Shown here one piece after another: positions 25,749-37,758 of a DNA stretch of 64,000 nt. The notes beneath the pieces were generated by a model. That model was not told the DNA's origin, did no database searches, and was given only the letters and a program-made list of their open reading frames with translations. Position 1 is the first letter of the stretch, and each line of letters starts with the position of its first letter. Origin of the DNA: Amoeboaphelidium protococcarum (Eukaryota > Aphelidiomycota > Aphelidea); contig JALECJ010000258.1 in the NCBI GenBank assembly GCA_023515745.1, forward strand, positions 810,501 to 874,500, written 5' to 3'. The translations under genes and the position numbers were made by a program.

Positions 25749-26251
25749 AATCTCGTCATAAAACGTGCTCTGAAGAGAATGAACTTGGAATACAATTATC
25801 AAACCATTCGATTCATTGTCCACTGTCTTGGTTTACCTTAGAATAAGAATTGTTCAATAGCGACAAATGTCGCACTTGGTGTTTGAAGAGCAGCGACAAA
25901 TGTCGCAGTATTGCAAAACGACTGTAAAACTGAGCATTCAACAGGCTCGCTGTCCATTAACTGGATTAAAAAGTACTCGACCTACAATTGAACTAATTTA
26001 ATACATATTCCTTGTGTTGGATAAAGCAAACTTATCCACTAAGACATGTGCGACAAATGTCGCTCTTTGTTTCATGCGATGTGCGACAAATGTCGCAATG
26101 TTGAAGATGCATTGACATGACTGATTAAACTTCTATCTTGTCATAAACGTGCTCTGTAGTGATTGAACTTTAAATACAGTTATCAAAACGATTCAATTCA
26201 TTGTCTTGGTTCAGCTTGGAATTAAATTTGTTCAACAGCGACAAATGTCGC
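25749..26251. repeat. Diverged 120-bp direct repeat
   Basis: 25749-25873 and 26132-26251 align over their whole length (tcataaaacgtgctctg versus tcataaacgtgctctg, then tcattgtc...cttggtt) and both end in the same 14-bp palindrome. Their starts are about 380 bp apart. Confidence 0.8.
25860..26251. repeat. Five copies of palindrome GCGACAAATGTCGC
   Basis: Exact copies lie at 25860-25873, 25893-25906, 26050-26063, 26083-26096 and 26238-26251. The arms GCGACA/TGTCGC flank an AA spacer. They could be a clustered binding site for a dimeric factor or part of a non-coding repeat. The spacing is irregular: 33, 157, 33 and 155 bp between starts. Confidence 0.92.
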
Positions 26252-26789
26252 AGTTTCGGAATGGGTTCATCACCGTGTAACTGCGGCCTAGTTGACACCC
26301 ATCAATTAACATATATATTTCAAAACTTAGCATTGACCAACGCGTATAAATTAAGATTAAGAGATGTAAAAGAGATAATTTAAAGATTATATTATATCAC
26401 GGCGTAACGAAGAAGAGAAGTGAGGAGGTGTACTATCGCAGCACATTCCAGTCGTCGCTCGATATAGAAACTAGCAACAAGTAACGGCAACTAGCAACTC
26501 CAATCAATCATGCGAGAAATTCACTAACGGATTGATCAGAAGACCATAACTCAATTGTATAAATACTAAAGTAGCTAGCACATGTTCTCTATCGCGTCTG
26601 TTGTTTATCTTAGAGATCTCTACCACCGCCCGCCCGGCCCGCCTTCTACTCAAAGACTCAAAGCTGCTCCTCATCTTTCCGCCTCTCTCTCTCTTTATTT
26701 CGTTTCTTTCGATCGTTCTTTCTTCGCTGTAGACAGATCTCCGTTCTCATTAATTACGACACACTTATAGTAAAGTCGAGAGATACAAC

Positions 26790-27212
26790 ATGTCTAAATT
26801 CGATAGCTTATTTCATTTTAAGGGAATTTTTAGATACTTGAAGGTTGGCAATGCTTTAAAGCAGAATGCTCCGGGTAGTGTGAATGGACTTCTGGAATAG
26901 ATTGCTAAGCGCAAGATTTAGAATAATCGCTGGAAGAAGTTTGGCTTATGGAAGGATGATCTCATCATTGAGGAACATGATGTTACTCAGCAGGCTCTGA
27001 AGCGTGTACCTAAAGAGGTGCTGTACGGGCGCTATTAGAGACAGAAAGTTGCTCTGCACTACAGCTTGTGCAGAAAAGAACTGCCAGAAAGCTAGTGGGT
27101 TACTCCGCAGTAGGATAAGAGCTATCTGTTGCCGTTCATTGAGCAAGTGCTGGCTGAACACGCTGAACGTGAAAAGTACGATTCTGATATATGGGCACGT
27201 CAGGCACAGTGA
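26790..27212 (+). CDS. QCR7: Cytochrome bc1 subunit 7 (14 kDa)
   Basis: 140 residues, single exon, ending in TGA. This is the UQCRB/QCR7 subunit on the matrix side of respiratory complex III. Family marks: NRWKKFGLWKDDLIIEE (compare NKLGLMRDDTIYE in animals), QQALKRVPKEVLYGRYQRQK, the LHYSLCRKELPESQWVTPQQ block, and YLLPFIEQVLAEHAERE. The length is slightly above the family's 110-130. No cleavable presequence is expected. Five codons are TAG. Confidence 0.9.
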
Positions 27213-27369
27213 TATTATGAATAATACTATCTCTTTATGCTATTTTGATATGACTTTCTATATGTATTTTATCTAATGCCAGTTCAGTAGATTTACTCTT
27301 TGTATTTCGCCGCGGATATTTTTCTCGTCGGCGTTCTCAGCGACCATACGCGATCAAAATATAGTAGAA

Positions 27370-29067
27370 ATGATTGTAATTTGGCTTGGTGTGTTATTGC
27401 CAATGTCTCAGGTGGTGCAGTATTTGTGTGTCGGTCCTTTCCTCGCTGGGTTTGATGGTGATATCTTGCTAGTGATCTTAGCAATTAGTGCTTGGATCCT
27501 GGCATATATTTAAAACGTGATATTAATAATAGCAGCGTGGAGATTCTCCATACAGGATCCGACACATTTACGAATATCTCGCGCTTTATCAATCTTTCAA
27601 GGTATGCAGTGAACATATCATATGTATGGTGATTTTCATTTAATAGTGTAGTACTATGTATGATATCAGCGATTGTCTTTAAGTTAATCAGAAATAGCGT
27701 TATTTCGTTTGATGCTGAAACCATTTTCTAAAGCGGTAAGTTTTAACACTTGAAAGCACATCACCTTATTAATCGCGCTTATTTCTGTAGTGGCTTTGGT
27801 GTATTAATGTATGAGCGTAGTTTTATTGTCATGGCTTAGACGGAAAGCTTAATCATCATTTGGAATTTAATATGAGGTAGATCAGGAATTTGACGTTACG
27901 GATCTCTTTGTGATTACTATCGCAGTTGCTGCTCTGTACCTGTCAACGTCTAGTTTACTTTTTACTCTGTGGCTTGAACCGCATTTATCTGCATTTGACA
28001 GCGTCTACTTTCTGGTGACATCTTTTACATCAATTGGTTATGGAGACATTTCACCAAGCGGAGGCGTATCCAGAATTGTATTTGATTTCGTATCGCTGGC
28101 TGGCCTTCTCCTGTTTGGATTATCCATTTACTCTATTCGCAGAGTGGTGTTGATGCATCTTACAAGTCAATTACAGTACCGCCTGACTGATCTTTTAGAT
28201 TCTTGGCTGCACGTTGTAGACTCTGGCTTGGATGTTGAAGGATAGGCTTTACTACACGCTGTGAATGCAGATAATTTTAATGATGAATTTACTGATAGTT
28301 AGGCGACTTGGGTACGAGTTTTCAGGTGTGATTTGAATAAAGCCTTGTCAGATCAGGGTCATAGTAATGAACGTACAGAGAGATCTTTGGAGCCAAATGG
28401 CTAACGGGATGAAGAACCCGATGGCGATTACTTCTCTATGTGGTAACATCAGCAAAGAGATAGAGTTCGGACAATGACAGATTCATTCTGCTCTGGAAAT
28501 TAACGCTATTACGAACAGTTCCACCGCAATGAATCGAAAAATGGTAATAATGGATATTTTAGAGACTTTACTATGTAACCGAGTTCATCAAGTAGATTTG
28601 TGATTCCACTGACTCCGAGTCTGCGGCAACGGTTCTAGACTGTTATGACTATGCCTGTCGTGGAACCAAAGACTATGGTGGATCAGATAGGTGCTATTTT
28701 GGAGGATTAAAATGACGAGCACGAGTTGCAGTGTCGGTGGATTGTGATGCAAGCATTGAAACGCGCTTTGATACGTCGATTTGAGCTACTTTTGATCATT
28801 GTAAGTGTCTACTGGATTGTGTTCTGTGTCTCTATGATGCTTGCTGAATCATGGAACTTCTTGGACTCTTTTCATTATGTCTACGTGACTGTAACAACTA
28901 TTGGTCTGGGTGATATGAAACCGGCGACTTTTTATGGTAAAGTGTCGTTTATGAGTCATTTGCTTGTAGGATTGCCACTTATCACATACTTTGGATCTTT
29001 AACAGCTGAGTTGTTATCTATACAATACCGATTGAGGAAGCTTTAAACATAAGTAGTAGAAGGATGA
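27370..29067 (+). CDS. TOK-like two-pore K+ channel
   Basis: Three exons (27370-27601, 27652-27735, 27791-29067) with 50- and 55-nt introns, GTATG or GTAAG...TGTAG; 530 residues. Two K+ selectivity filters are clear: TSFTSIGYGDISPS and TVTTIGLGDMKPA. An N-terminal set of hydrophobic helices comes before pore 1, a cytoplasmic linker of about 170 residues rich in Gln/Asn/Ser separates the pores, and a last pair of helices carries pore 2. The multi-helix N-terminus followed by two pores fits the fungal TOK1 outward rectifiers, although the long linker between pores is unusual and the helix count is not certain. Likely role: K+ efflux and membrane potential at the plasma membrane. The start is the first ATG of the frame; an upstream exon is possible. 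Confidence 0.82.
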
Positions 29068-29181
29068 ACTTCATATTGCTATCTGAATTGGAAGGAACGA
29101 ACAACTTTATTTAGTTGAAGACGTATAAATTTTAATTACTGCATGAATTGAATTTTTTTAATAGATTTTTGTATAGTAATG

Positions 29182-31869
29182 TCACTCATCATCAGGACTT
29201 TAACTAGCTTATTAAGGAGGTGCTTGAATTATGTTATCAAAAGGAACTTTTCTGATAGCTATAAGTGAAGTCTTCGGAGCGTAATGATAGATCATATCAC
29301 CAGTCTCGCCAAGTACATTGAATACTGTGCCAGAGAACGCCTTGTACGCAAATTGAGATCTTTGTCGGTCTTAAACGGCCACGTCAATAGTATCTACTGA
29401 CAGTTGGTTGGCCACATGAGACTACTATAGAGGTTACAGCGCCGATGACCTATTGTTTCGCATTAGGGATCGCAAAGATTTCACAGTGCCTTATGCGTCG
29501 TGAAGATCAGTAGTGTAGTTTAACGGCGAGAGGTGACGCACGGTCAATTACTCTTCAGGATGGCCATTGGTTGATGAAAATACCACATTAGACATGCTTC
29601 GAAGGTCATTACTTCTAACAGTTGCCTCAAAGTCGTAATTTTCCGGCGAAGACTACATTGTGCGGGCCCACTTAGCTCCAATGCGACCGAATATGGCTAA
29701 TATATATTACTTTTCCGCCAATCTATCGATTATAGGGTGTTTGCCTACCTGAGAAGTATAATCGACTTGCTCATAATTCACATTAGGACGGGAAAGTAAC
29801 ACATCGAGCATCTCTTTCTCTGGACCATCTACTACATGCTGCTATGAATGAACATGATCGACATTATCAGGCGACCGTTCAAGCAGGTGAAGGACGTCAA
29901 TCTTCACTTTATCCTTGTCAGACATGAGAAGCGCGTATTTAAGAGCCTCTTGGTCGTCAGGCCCTCCATAAAAAGGAACCAATATCCTCAAATTATCCGT
30001 CAATTCTGCTGCAATTAGGCCTCTATCGACCACAATAGCCATAGATTTGTTCCACATTTTCAAAAGATTCCTTACCATCCGATGATGGTGAAGAAACGAG
30101 CTTCCCATTAAATCCTGTTAAGCTCCATGATTCTGCTCTTTAGGATTATTCCAAGGCACAACCAGTGTGTTGATGTTATGTTCAGCTGCAATCTCACATA
30201 CTTCGTTAGGGGCAGTTTTGGTAGGCGCAATAGATATATGTTAGTCATACTGGTAATTGTTGGCCAACGCAAAAGTACGAAATACTTTCAGAATCGGATC
30301 CTCGTCTAACTCTTGTGTTAGTTATGCAGCTTTCATCAGACTAGAACTTCTTTCTGAAACTTCGACTATACGAAGAGCATGTACTTCAAATGATGAATTT
30401 GACTATTCATTACTGTCATTAGGCGACTTTAATGCACTGTCCCTGGCCGTCTATCGATGAAGCAACTGAGTTATGTTCATGATGGTGGGAGTAAATGCAA
30501 GACTAGGCAGGCAGAACATAGGCTTAAAGTGATTTTAAATAGATAAGTTGATACTGTCGGCAGACTATTCATTGTCTTTCTTGCCCAAATGCTTTTTGTA
30601 ATAATTTGGAGGATAAATTAGCGATACTAGCGGCATAATCATCAAAGTAACTACCACAGACATCAAAATGAATATCGCAAACACTTTGCGGTCAATGACA
30701 TTAAAATCCAAGCCCCAATTGAGAGCGATCAACTCTACCAGTCCTTTACAATTCATAAGCAACCCAATAGCTAGAGACTCGCGCCAGGGGATTTTAATGT
30801 AACGCGCAGCGCAAAAGCATCCAAATATCTTACCCATACAAGCAGTGGCAATTAGAAGCAGAACCATCCCCCATGAGACAGCATCATTCAATAAAGTAAA
30901 ATCCGTTCTAAGACCGCTATAAGCAAAGTAAATCGGCAAAAAGATGACTTCGACAAAATCTTCCACCTTCTCAGTGATGTGCAAATGGAAATTATGTTTC
31001 CGCGAAATGCACAAACCAGTTACAAAGCCACCCAAAGTGAGATCAACACCAATAAGATGGGCAACCATAGCAGCAGAGAGCAAAACAATCATTATCACTG
31101 CAAGCACCCAATGATCCACAACGCCGTCATTATTCACGCCCGTGACAACAAGTCGCTCAAGCATTGGCTTCACAAAATAAAACATTGCTGCCACAAAAGC
31201 AATAGCCATTAGGATTATATACACGGTATGTATTGGCGAATCAGAGCCGACAATTCCAAGCACAAGTCCAAGCAGAATCCATGCAGCAGCGTCATCAAAG
31301 GCTGCAGCTGTAACAGTCTGTACACCGACGGGCGTGATAAATAGACGCATTTCATTGATGATACGCACTAACACTGGGAATGAGGTGATGGAGAGAGCCA
31401 AGCCCGTAAACAGGAATAAAGTTCCAAAAGAGACACGGTCATCCAGGTATATGGTCCACAAAAGATACACCGTGCCACCACTCAGCATGTAAGGGACCAC
31501 CATACCAGCGACCGATATAAGTAGCGATCTTCTGATGCGCGTTACCAGCAAAGTTAGATCGATTTCAAGTCCCACAATAAATAGATAGAAGACCAGCCCG
31601 AAATTAGCAATAACAAAGAGCAAGGGCATGCTGGAGTCTGGAAATAAATTTTCCCTAAATCCCGGTATCTATCCCAATGCAGATGGTCCTATGAGTATCC
31701 CGGCAAGTATATGACTAATCACCGTTGGCTGTTTCAATCGTTTCAAAACGATCTGCGTGAGTCGACAGAGAATGATGATGATCAACGTCTGGATGATGAG
31801 CAGAGATAGAGGCTCTTTCAATGGATTTATTCCACTGAGAAGTCCACCATGCAGATTTTCACCAGCCAT
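29182..31869 (-). CDS. KHA1: KHA1-type K+/H+ antiporter
   Basis: 895 residues in one frame, close to yeast Kha1 (873). It opens MAGENLHGGLLSGINPL, matching the Kha1 N-terminus. The CPA2 transporter domain follows with 12-13 helices: QPTVISHILAGILIGPSALG, ANFGLVFYLFIVGLEIDLTL, ALSITSFPVLVRIINE, AAFDDAAAWILLGL (with the paired acidic residues of the ion site) and GLLMNCKGLVELIALNWGL. A hydrophilic C-terminus of about 430 residues follows, with a universal-stress-like fold region. Kha1 sits in Golgi/endosome membranes and sets K+ and pH. The gene converges on the TOK-like K+ channel with only 114 bp between stops. Two partial KHA1-like copies lie at 37.9 and 41 kb. Confidence 0.93.
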
Positions 31870-32474
31870 TATATGTAGACGTGAAGGGCTTAATGAATGA
31901 CTCTGTAAAGATTTAAATATATAAAATATGTCGATTCAACTCTTAATCAAGAGAAACAAGATGCGAAGAATAGAAAGTTATACTTGAGGTGAAACGAAAA
32001 GATTAAGATTAATCTAATTCTCGCCAATCATTGATCTCACAAGTGCATCATTGCATCATCCTTTGGTATAAATCAGTGATTGTATTGCGTCTGAATTTAA
32101 AATGAATTGTATTTTGAAATTTCTGATAAATTATTAATGAATTGATTGACTTGTGATTTGGAATTGAACAGATAACAAAACTGCATTGTAAAACATATCC
32201 AGAGTTCATACGGCGCTGATTTTATACGCCCCTGTTTATCAGGCTCATGTAACAGCTAGTAATGTCCCATATCCGCGCAACTTTGAAACTAGACACTCAT
32301 TAACTAAGGTCAGATATCGAAAACTGTAAGTACTAAGGCTAGTAACAGGAAGGTATATCGAAGCACGAATTTAAATAAAAATCAAGGGGTATCTCAGATT
32401 TAACCTTAATGGTCTTACATCAATTATAATGCTTTCAAAATTCCCCCTGGGTTCTTATCTTATCTTATCAAAAT
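31870..32474. other. Divergent promoter of KHA1 and MATH/BTB gene
   Basis: AT-rich spacer between divergent genes. It is duplicated with them at 38105-38729. No other feature seen. Confidence 0.6.
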
Positions 32475-33536
32475 ATGGTTGCCATTCCTGATATGTTCCC
32501 TTCAAAGATGTTGTCATTTGCGTTCATTTTGGGAGCTTCGTCTTTTACTGCAGCTATTAATGGCCTGACGCTGGAAAGCTCCTCTGTCAATATGCAAGGT
32601 ACGGTCAAAGTATGCGGACTGTAAAGATTTGCCGCGTCAAATGCTAATATGGAAAAGGTATCTTATAAGTATATCGAGCCATTTCACCTGGAATTTTGGC
32701 GGACAGAAATGAAAATTGGTGTCTATGTCAGTCTTCCGGGGTATTTTTTTGAGGCACAGAACGCTGGAGCTAAGTATAAAGCGTAAATATCCGCGGCGGG
32801 CACCACTATAAAAGATGTTGGATATTAAAAGTCATTAACTAATTGGGGCAATAAAGCCTTCGTTACTATTGATGATAGTATTGAAGACTGTAAGAGCTTT
32901 CCGTATAAGATTAATACGGATGAATCAGAGAAATTGCTTATGGTTTATAAGGAGCATTTAGAAAGGGAAGCACGCACTTCCGATCCACTGTTCCACCCTT
33001 CTACTCTGCAAGTTGACGAGTATTTATCAGATGCTAAAGTCACTTGGAAAGATGCTAATGGAGAAGACCTGACTGATAGATTGCCGATAAGCAGATTTCC
33101 TGTCGCGGAGAAGAGCAGATTCTTTAGAGGTTTGTTTTCACACCATCAGTCTGGCTCCGAGCACCATTACCACGTACAGTGCGATTACATGGACAAAGAT
33201 TTGGCGTTGCTGTTTACTTCTTGCTTGAATCACAATAGAATCGGTGTGGCTGGATGTTAGAAAGGTCTTGTGGAGGAGCTTGGGGAGTTGTCTTTTGAAC
33301 GACATGTCAAGTTTATCATGTGCACCGATCAGTTTGAAGCGGAAGGCCTGCAGAAGGGCGCAAAATTGGCGCTCATGCAGCGTTTAGCGCAAATCGAACT
33401 GCTGGATGGGATCAAAAGAACTCAGATGATAGATTAATTGGTGGAAGCTATTTCAGTTCTTGCGCGTTTACCGCACAGAGAGGTTTTCGATATGTGTATT
33501 GATGCGTACGCCTAATTAAGGGCGCAAGCCGTGTGA
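32475..33536 (+). CDS. MATH/BTB-like protein, copy A
   Basis: 353 residues, single exon, stop TGA. The middle looks like a BTB/POZ fold: VDEYLSDAKVTWKDANGEDL, then FPVAEKSRFFRGLFSHH, which parallels the BTB pattern 'sDv.f......h+.vLa.rS.yFr.lf', then YMDKDLALLFTSCL. The first 150 residues are beta-rich and end NWGNKAFVTIDDSIEDC, as MATH domains do. MATH-BTB proteins are substrate adaptors of Cullin-3 ubiquitin ligases; that role is inferred here. The start MLSFAFILGASSFTAAING could also be read as a signal peptide, with an internal ATG at 32508. It is duplicated at 38730. Confidence 0.6.
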
Positions 33537-33980
33537 CTATGATATTTGTCGGATTTGTATCATGAGAGATTGATATAGTTTGCCGATGATTAATAAAGTT
33601 CTTGAATTTTTATAATCATCAATGTTTAAAGGAGAAAAGATTAAAAGGGGAACATCAATCCAATTGATCATAAGCGACAAACTTTGCCAGTTGGTAACAC
33701 ATTAGGATGAACTTACATTTGATAAACGATATGGTCCTCAATGGTGGTAATAAAGGCCCTCTCATTGCCAAATAGCATGATAATCATTATGCTGAAAGAA
33801 TATCCTAACTAGCACACGATACGCTCACAGTGCACATACCCGTTTCATCACAACTCAAATGGCTTTGTCACTCAACAGGGGAGGATTTCAAACGCGATCG
33901 AGTCGTTCATTTCCTTTCTTCCCAGCTCAGTTATAAAATCTTTCTGTAATAATTACTACTTCAAGCCCATAGCATTTAGG
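33537..33980. other. Spacer upstream of DDB1
   Basis: No gene seen. Part of it (about 33769-33866) recurs diverged at 41198-41297. Confidence 0.6.
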
Positions 33981-36900
33981 ATGAGTTACTTTTACCTTAA
34001 TAAAAGTGTTAATTAGGCAAGTGCGGTGGCTTCTGCCGCGTTGTATGAGAAGGATTGTATTATCACTGCTAGTGGATCAGTGTTGCGTCAGTTCAAGTAT
34101 CAGCTTCCTGGTGGCTCTTTGGAATAAACTGGTGAACACGTTCTGTCTAGGCATGTTCTCTATATTCATTGTTATGGATCTAATTTGTACGTTCTATATA
34201 AAGACTTCAGCATGGAATTATTGTCTATTAAAGATGCGTTCAAAGTGGTGTAAAGTGCTACCATCAAAGACAACTTTGCCTAGCCAATGTGCGGCCCTGT
34301 GTTTAGATCTTCTGGAAATTTGCTGCTGATGATGGTATACAAAAGGAAGTTGGCGGTAGTAGACATGTCTAAAAAGTTGAAGATTAACACCATCGAGATG
34401 AGGCTTCCTATTGTGCATGACTTTGAGTATTAGAATGGAAGGTTGTATGTCTTGAATCAGACACTACTCCATGACTTTTAGATGGTAACGTATGTACTGA
34501 ATCAGAAGAATTTCACAATACCTGAACATGGTGAAGTTTTAGCTTTTTCTAAAGTGACCACCAAGTTTGTCGCCGTTTTAAAGGATTATGTAATTGTTGT
34601 GTCTTCTGGATAATTGACTTTTTGCACTTGGAATAAGATTTAGTTTTCCCTTCCGTTCAGTGAGGGTGTATACTGTAGTAGTGTGATTAAAGCTAATGAC
34701 GCGGCTCAGATTCTGATGGTTACTAGATCTGGATCTGTGAAGCTGTTACGTGATGTTAATGATTAGCGTAAAGCTGCTATAGTTAATGTGGATGGTCACG
34801 TTCCTATTGGCAAGTTTATGATTCCATTAGCGGATGATCAATCGTTCTTTATTGCCAGTTGGGTACAAGATTCTTCCATAATCAGATTGGAAGAGGATTT
34901 AAAGGCTGTTCAAATCACGTCTGCTCTTGTGAATGTTGGTCCTATAATAGAGTAGTAGCTGGTGTTGTAAAATGGATCTCGCCCTCTGCTTGTTGCCTCT
35001 TGCAATTGGGGTAGTCCTCAACATCTTGCCGTGATGTCTTATGGTTCTCAAGTAAAGGAAGTGGCTCAGATTGATTTGGAGTATCTGTAGTCTGCTTACA
35101 GTCTGATTGATCCTGAGACTAAGGAATCGTAATACCTGGTCTTATCGTTTATTGAAGAGACCAAGTTTATTCGCCTGGATGTTGAAGGCTCTGAGAGTGG
35201 AGAGGCTTCGCTTGAAGTTGTTGATATTGACGGTTTTCAGAGTCAGAAGTCGTCCACTTTATCTGCGAAATCATTTGCTGATGGACAACTGTGGGTTCAA
35301 GTCACTTCTGAATGTATGGTGGTGGTATCTGCTGTTGACAAGCGACTGAGATTCATATGGTATGCTGATCAGGGTGCCTAGATTATGCATGCCTGTGGTA
35401 ACGAGACCAATTTGGCACTTGCTCTGTCTGACGGGCGTATTCTAATCTTTCACATCCAGCCTGACAAGTATCATCTTGCAACTTCTATGGACAAGGGTAG
35501 TCAGATATCGTCGTTGTCTGTACATAAAGATTACATGGTGATATCCAGATGGGATCGTGGTCTGGTAGAATTGTACAATATCAATGATATTTCATAGCCG
35601 GTGTGGAGAAAGGAGTTTGGTGATTAGTAGGTGGTCAGACATTGTATTCTCTGCCAGTTGAAAGAAGAAGGTCCCGTTTTTTGTTTCCTATCTCTCAACG
35701 AAACCGTATACCAGTATCAGTTGAATCTGGAGTCTCACCACTTGGAGTAGGAGAAGGCGCTGAAATTTGATTCTGGCGCTGTAAAATTTGCTGCTATCGA
35801 ATAAGGTGTTGTTGCGTATGGTAGCAGTTCATCAGTGCTGATTCAGTACTAAGATGATAAGCTCTCATACAGTCGCCTCAATTACGATCCTATACATGCC
35901 ATCTGCAATTTCAGTAATAAGATTTATCCTGGAGCATCGTTTATGTATACTTAGAAGACTTCTGCTGATGTTGATGCTTAAACCATTGAGAAAGATACAT
36001 CACCTCCCGTGTCAGTCGGTAGTGGTGTCATTACTAGCATTTAGAGCGGTAGTGACCAATTAAACATTCAAAGGTATCCTGTGGAATATGATGTAATATC
36101 CAATGTATGTCCTAAAAACACTCCATTTCAGTTCATCATTACAATGTGCGGTAAGCTGGTGGTATTGGACTATGTGAATGGCGGTAAAGTGGTGTGCAGT
36201 CATTAGTTTGCCGACAGCCAAGTATTGGATTGTGTCAGTGTGATCAAAGAAGCTGCAGCAGGTGAAGTTTTAATTGCTGTGGGCACTGAAGTCTCTTAAG
36301 TAGAATAGCATTTGTTGGAGAGCTCTTTTGGTCATATTTATGTTGTTTAGTTCAAGAATTAGACGTTGAGTGTAGTATCATCGCTGAAAGTTAACGGTGC
36401 TGTACGTTGCCTGCGAGCCATTAATCACTAGAGATTGGTGGCTGGTGTTAACAGCAGATTGTTACTTATTGAAATAGCGGCGCAGAGTGGAAAGTAAGAA
36501 AATGTCACCCTGAAAACTATTGGATAGTACAAAGGAAGTTCTATGATTATTAATTTGGATATCTGTCAGAGTGAGTACGTGTTAGTTGGCGATATGATAA
36601 AGTCTGTGACAATTCTAAAGTACAATCAGGAGAAAGATACGCTTGACTTGGTGGCCTAGGATTACAATAAGCTTTGGACCACTTGCTGTGTATTTTTGGA
36701 TCCCTCAAATGTATGTGTCGCAACTGAAGATGGCATGATTATTTTCATGGAGTTGGAGTAGGATTCTGCTACAAAAAAGAATAATCTGGTGTATAAGTCT
36801 GCATTTATGATCGGGGAGGTGATCAACGCGTTACAAGCAGGCTCATTGGGCTCCAACTTTACCGCGTCTATGGAGTAACCTGTTGCTGCTGCTGCTTCTG

Positions 36901-37271
36901 ATGAAAAATCAGCATAGCCACCAAGATCTGTGATTTATAGTTGCGCTAGTGGAGCTATTGGTGAATTGCGTTCGCTGGACAGTGATCAGTACTCTCTGCT
37001 GTCTATGCTCTGCCTGTGTCTTGTGAAGAATAAATTTGCGGATCCTGGTCAGTAGCTGCCTCAAGAATTCATAAAGCTGATGAAGTATGGAATCGATGAA
37101 CTCACCGGCATTGTGGATCTTTTAACGCTGAAACAATTTCAGTCATTGGCTGTCAAGCAAAAGGAAAAGATTGTTAAAGAGATTAACCAGATGAGGACCA
37201 AAAAGTATCTCCCTTCAAGTGTGACACTGCAACAAGTCGAATCTGCCCTTCAACAGGTTGCTGATTTATGA
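33981..37271 (+). CDS. DDB1: DDB1, adaptor of CUL4 ubiquitin ligase
   Basis: 1096 residues without introns (human DDB1 1140). It starts MSYFYLNKSVNQASAVASA and folds into beta-propeller repeats throughout. Matches to the family include FKVVQSATIKDNF, NDAAQILMVTRSGSVKLL, RPLLVASCNWGSPQ, VNGAVRCLRAINHQRLVAGV, YVLVGDMIKSVTILKYNQEK (compare DDB1 FILVGDLMRSVLLLAYKP), ADPGQQLPQEFI and the C-terminal helical VESALQQVADL. DDB1 joins Cullin-4 to WD40 receptors and acts in DNA-damage recognition and chromatin control, in the nucleus. The related SF3B3 and CPSF1 are less likely because the C-terminal block fits DDB1 best. Roughly 60 glutamines are TAA/TAG, so the standard code would chop this gene into dozens of pieces. 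Confidence 0.88.
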
Positions 37272-37359
37272 GAATACTATGGATTATTGGAATATATGCA
37301 TAAATGTAATGTTATACAAACGCGTTTATTTTAATTTACAACATACTAATAATTCGACA

Positions 37360-37758
37360 TCATGATTACTTTTTGGACGACTTGCTTACACTTGGCTCTT
37401 CAAATAAACTAGCGCGCATAGCTTACAACTGCTCTTTGATACGCTTCTACTCCTTCTCAGTCTTTCGCTTACCACTCTGACGACCATGAAACTTGCGAGA
37501 GAACTCTTTCCACTGCTCCTTCACGGACAGCTCGCGTCCAAATCTATCGCGTTTAATTAGCTATGGACCTTTGGATGAGGCAGATTATTAGGCATCGCCG
37601 CTCTTCTCATTTTACCGCCTGACCACTCCTCTCTATCTCAATAATTCCAACGTCGATGCTAGTCCTCTATTAATCTCTGGCTCACGACTTACCGCTATGT
37701 CACTCGAAATTTTACCGCTACTAGTGTCTTACACATCAGAATCAGCAGAAGTGTCCAT
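37360..37758 (-). CDS. SNU66: SNU66/SART1 C-terminal domain protein
   Basis: 132 residues from the ATG at 37758 to a TGA. The sequence matches only the C-terminal end of the tri-snRNP splicing factor SNU66/SART1: RGLASTLELLRQRGVV, then DRFGRELSVKEQWKEFSRKF and HGRQSGKRKTEKEQKRI (compare LTPKEAFRQLSHRFHGKGSGK in SART1). Full-length members have 500-800 residues. Here the frame opens with a short Asp/Ser-rich leader and nothing recognisable upstream. It may be a genuinely short gene, or its 5' part may have been lost when the neighbouring duplication inserted. It converges on DDB1 with 88 bp between stops. Confidence 0.75.

Larger units (their letters stand above)
25420..26789. other. 1.4-kb non-coding region with repeats
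   Basis: The longest stretch without a gene in the first half of the window. It holds the repeats listed separately and, at its right end, the QCR7 upstream region. Open frames here show no conserved protein. Confidence 0.6.
31666..33598. repeat. Segmental duplication, copy A
   Basis: About 1.93 kb covering the first 68 codons or so of KHA1, the divergent spacer and the first MATH/BTB-like gene. It aligns almost throughout with 37891-39853. This copy contains the intact KHA1 gene, so it is probably the source. Confidence 0.9.

Noticed and set aside
25860-26251. CRISPR array
   Set aside because: Five palindromes with irregular spacing (33 and about 156 bp) in a eukaryotic intergenic region; no cas genes and no uniform spacers.
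26582-26770. Plus-strand frame starting MFSIASVVYL before QCR7
   Set aside because: Runs into QCR7 in another frame and has no homology; probably leader or promoter DNA.
33981-37271. EMC1 or SF3B3 instead of DDB1
   Set aside because: General beta-propeller resemblance only; the YVLVGDMIKSV and C-terminal helical blocks fit DDB1.
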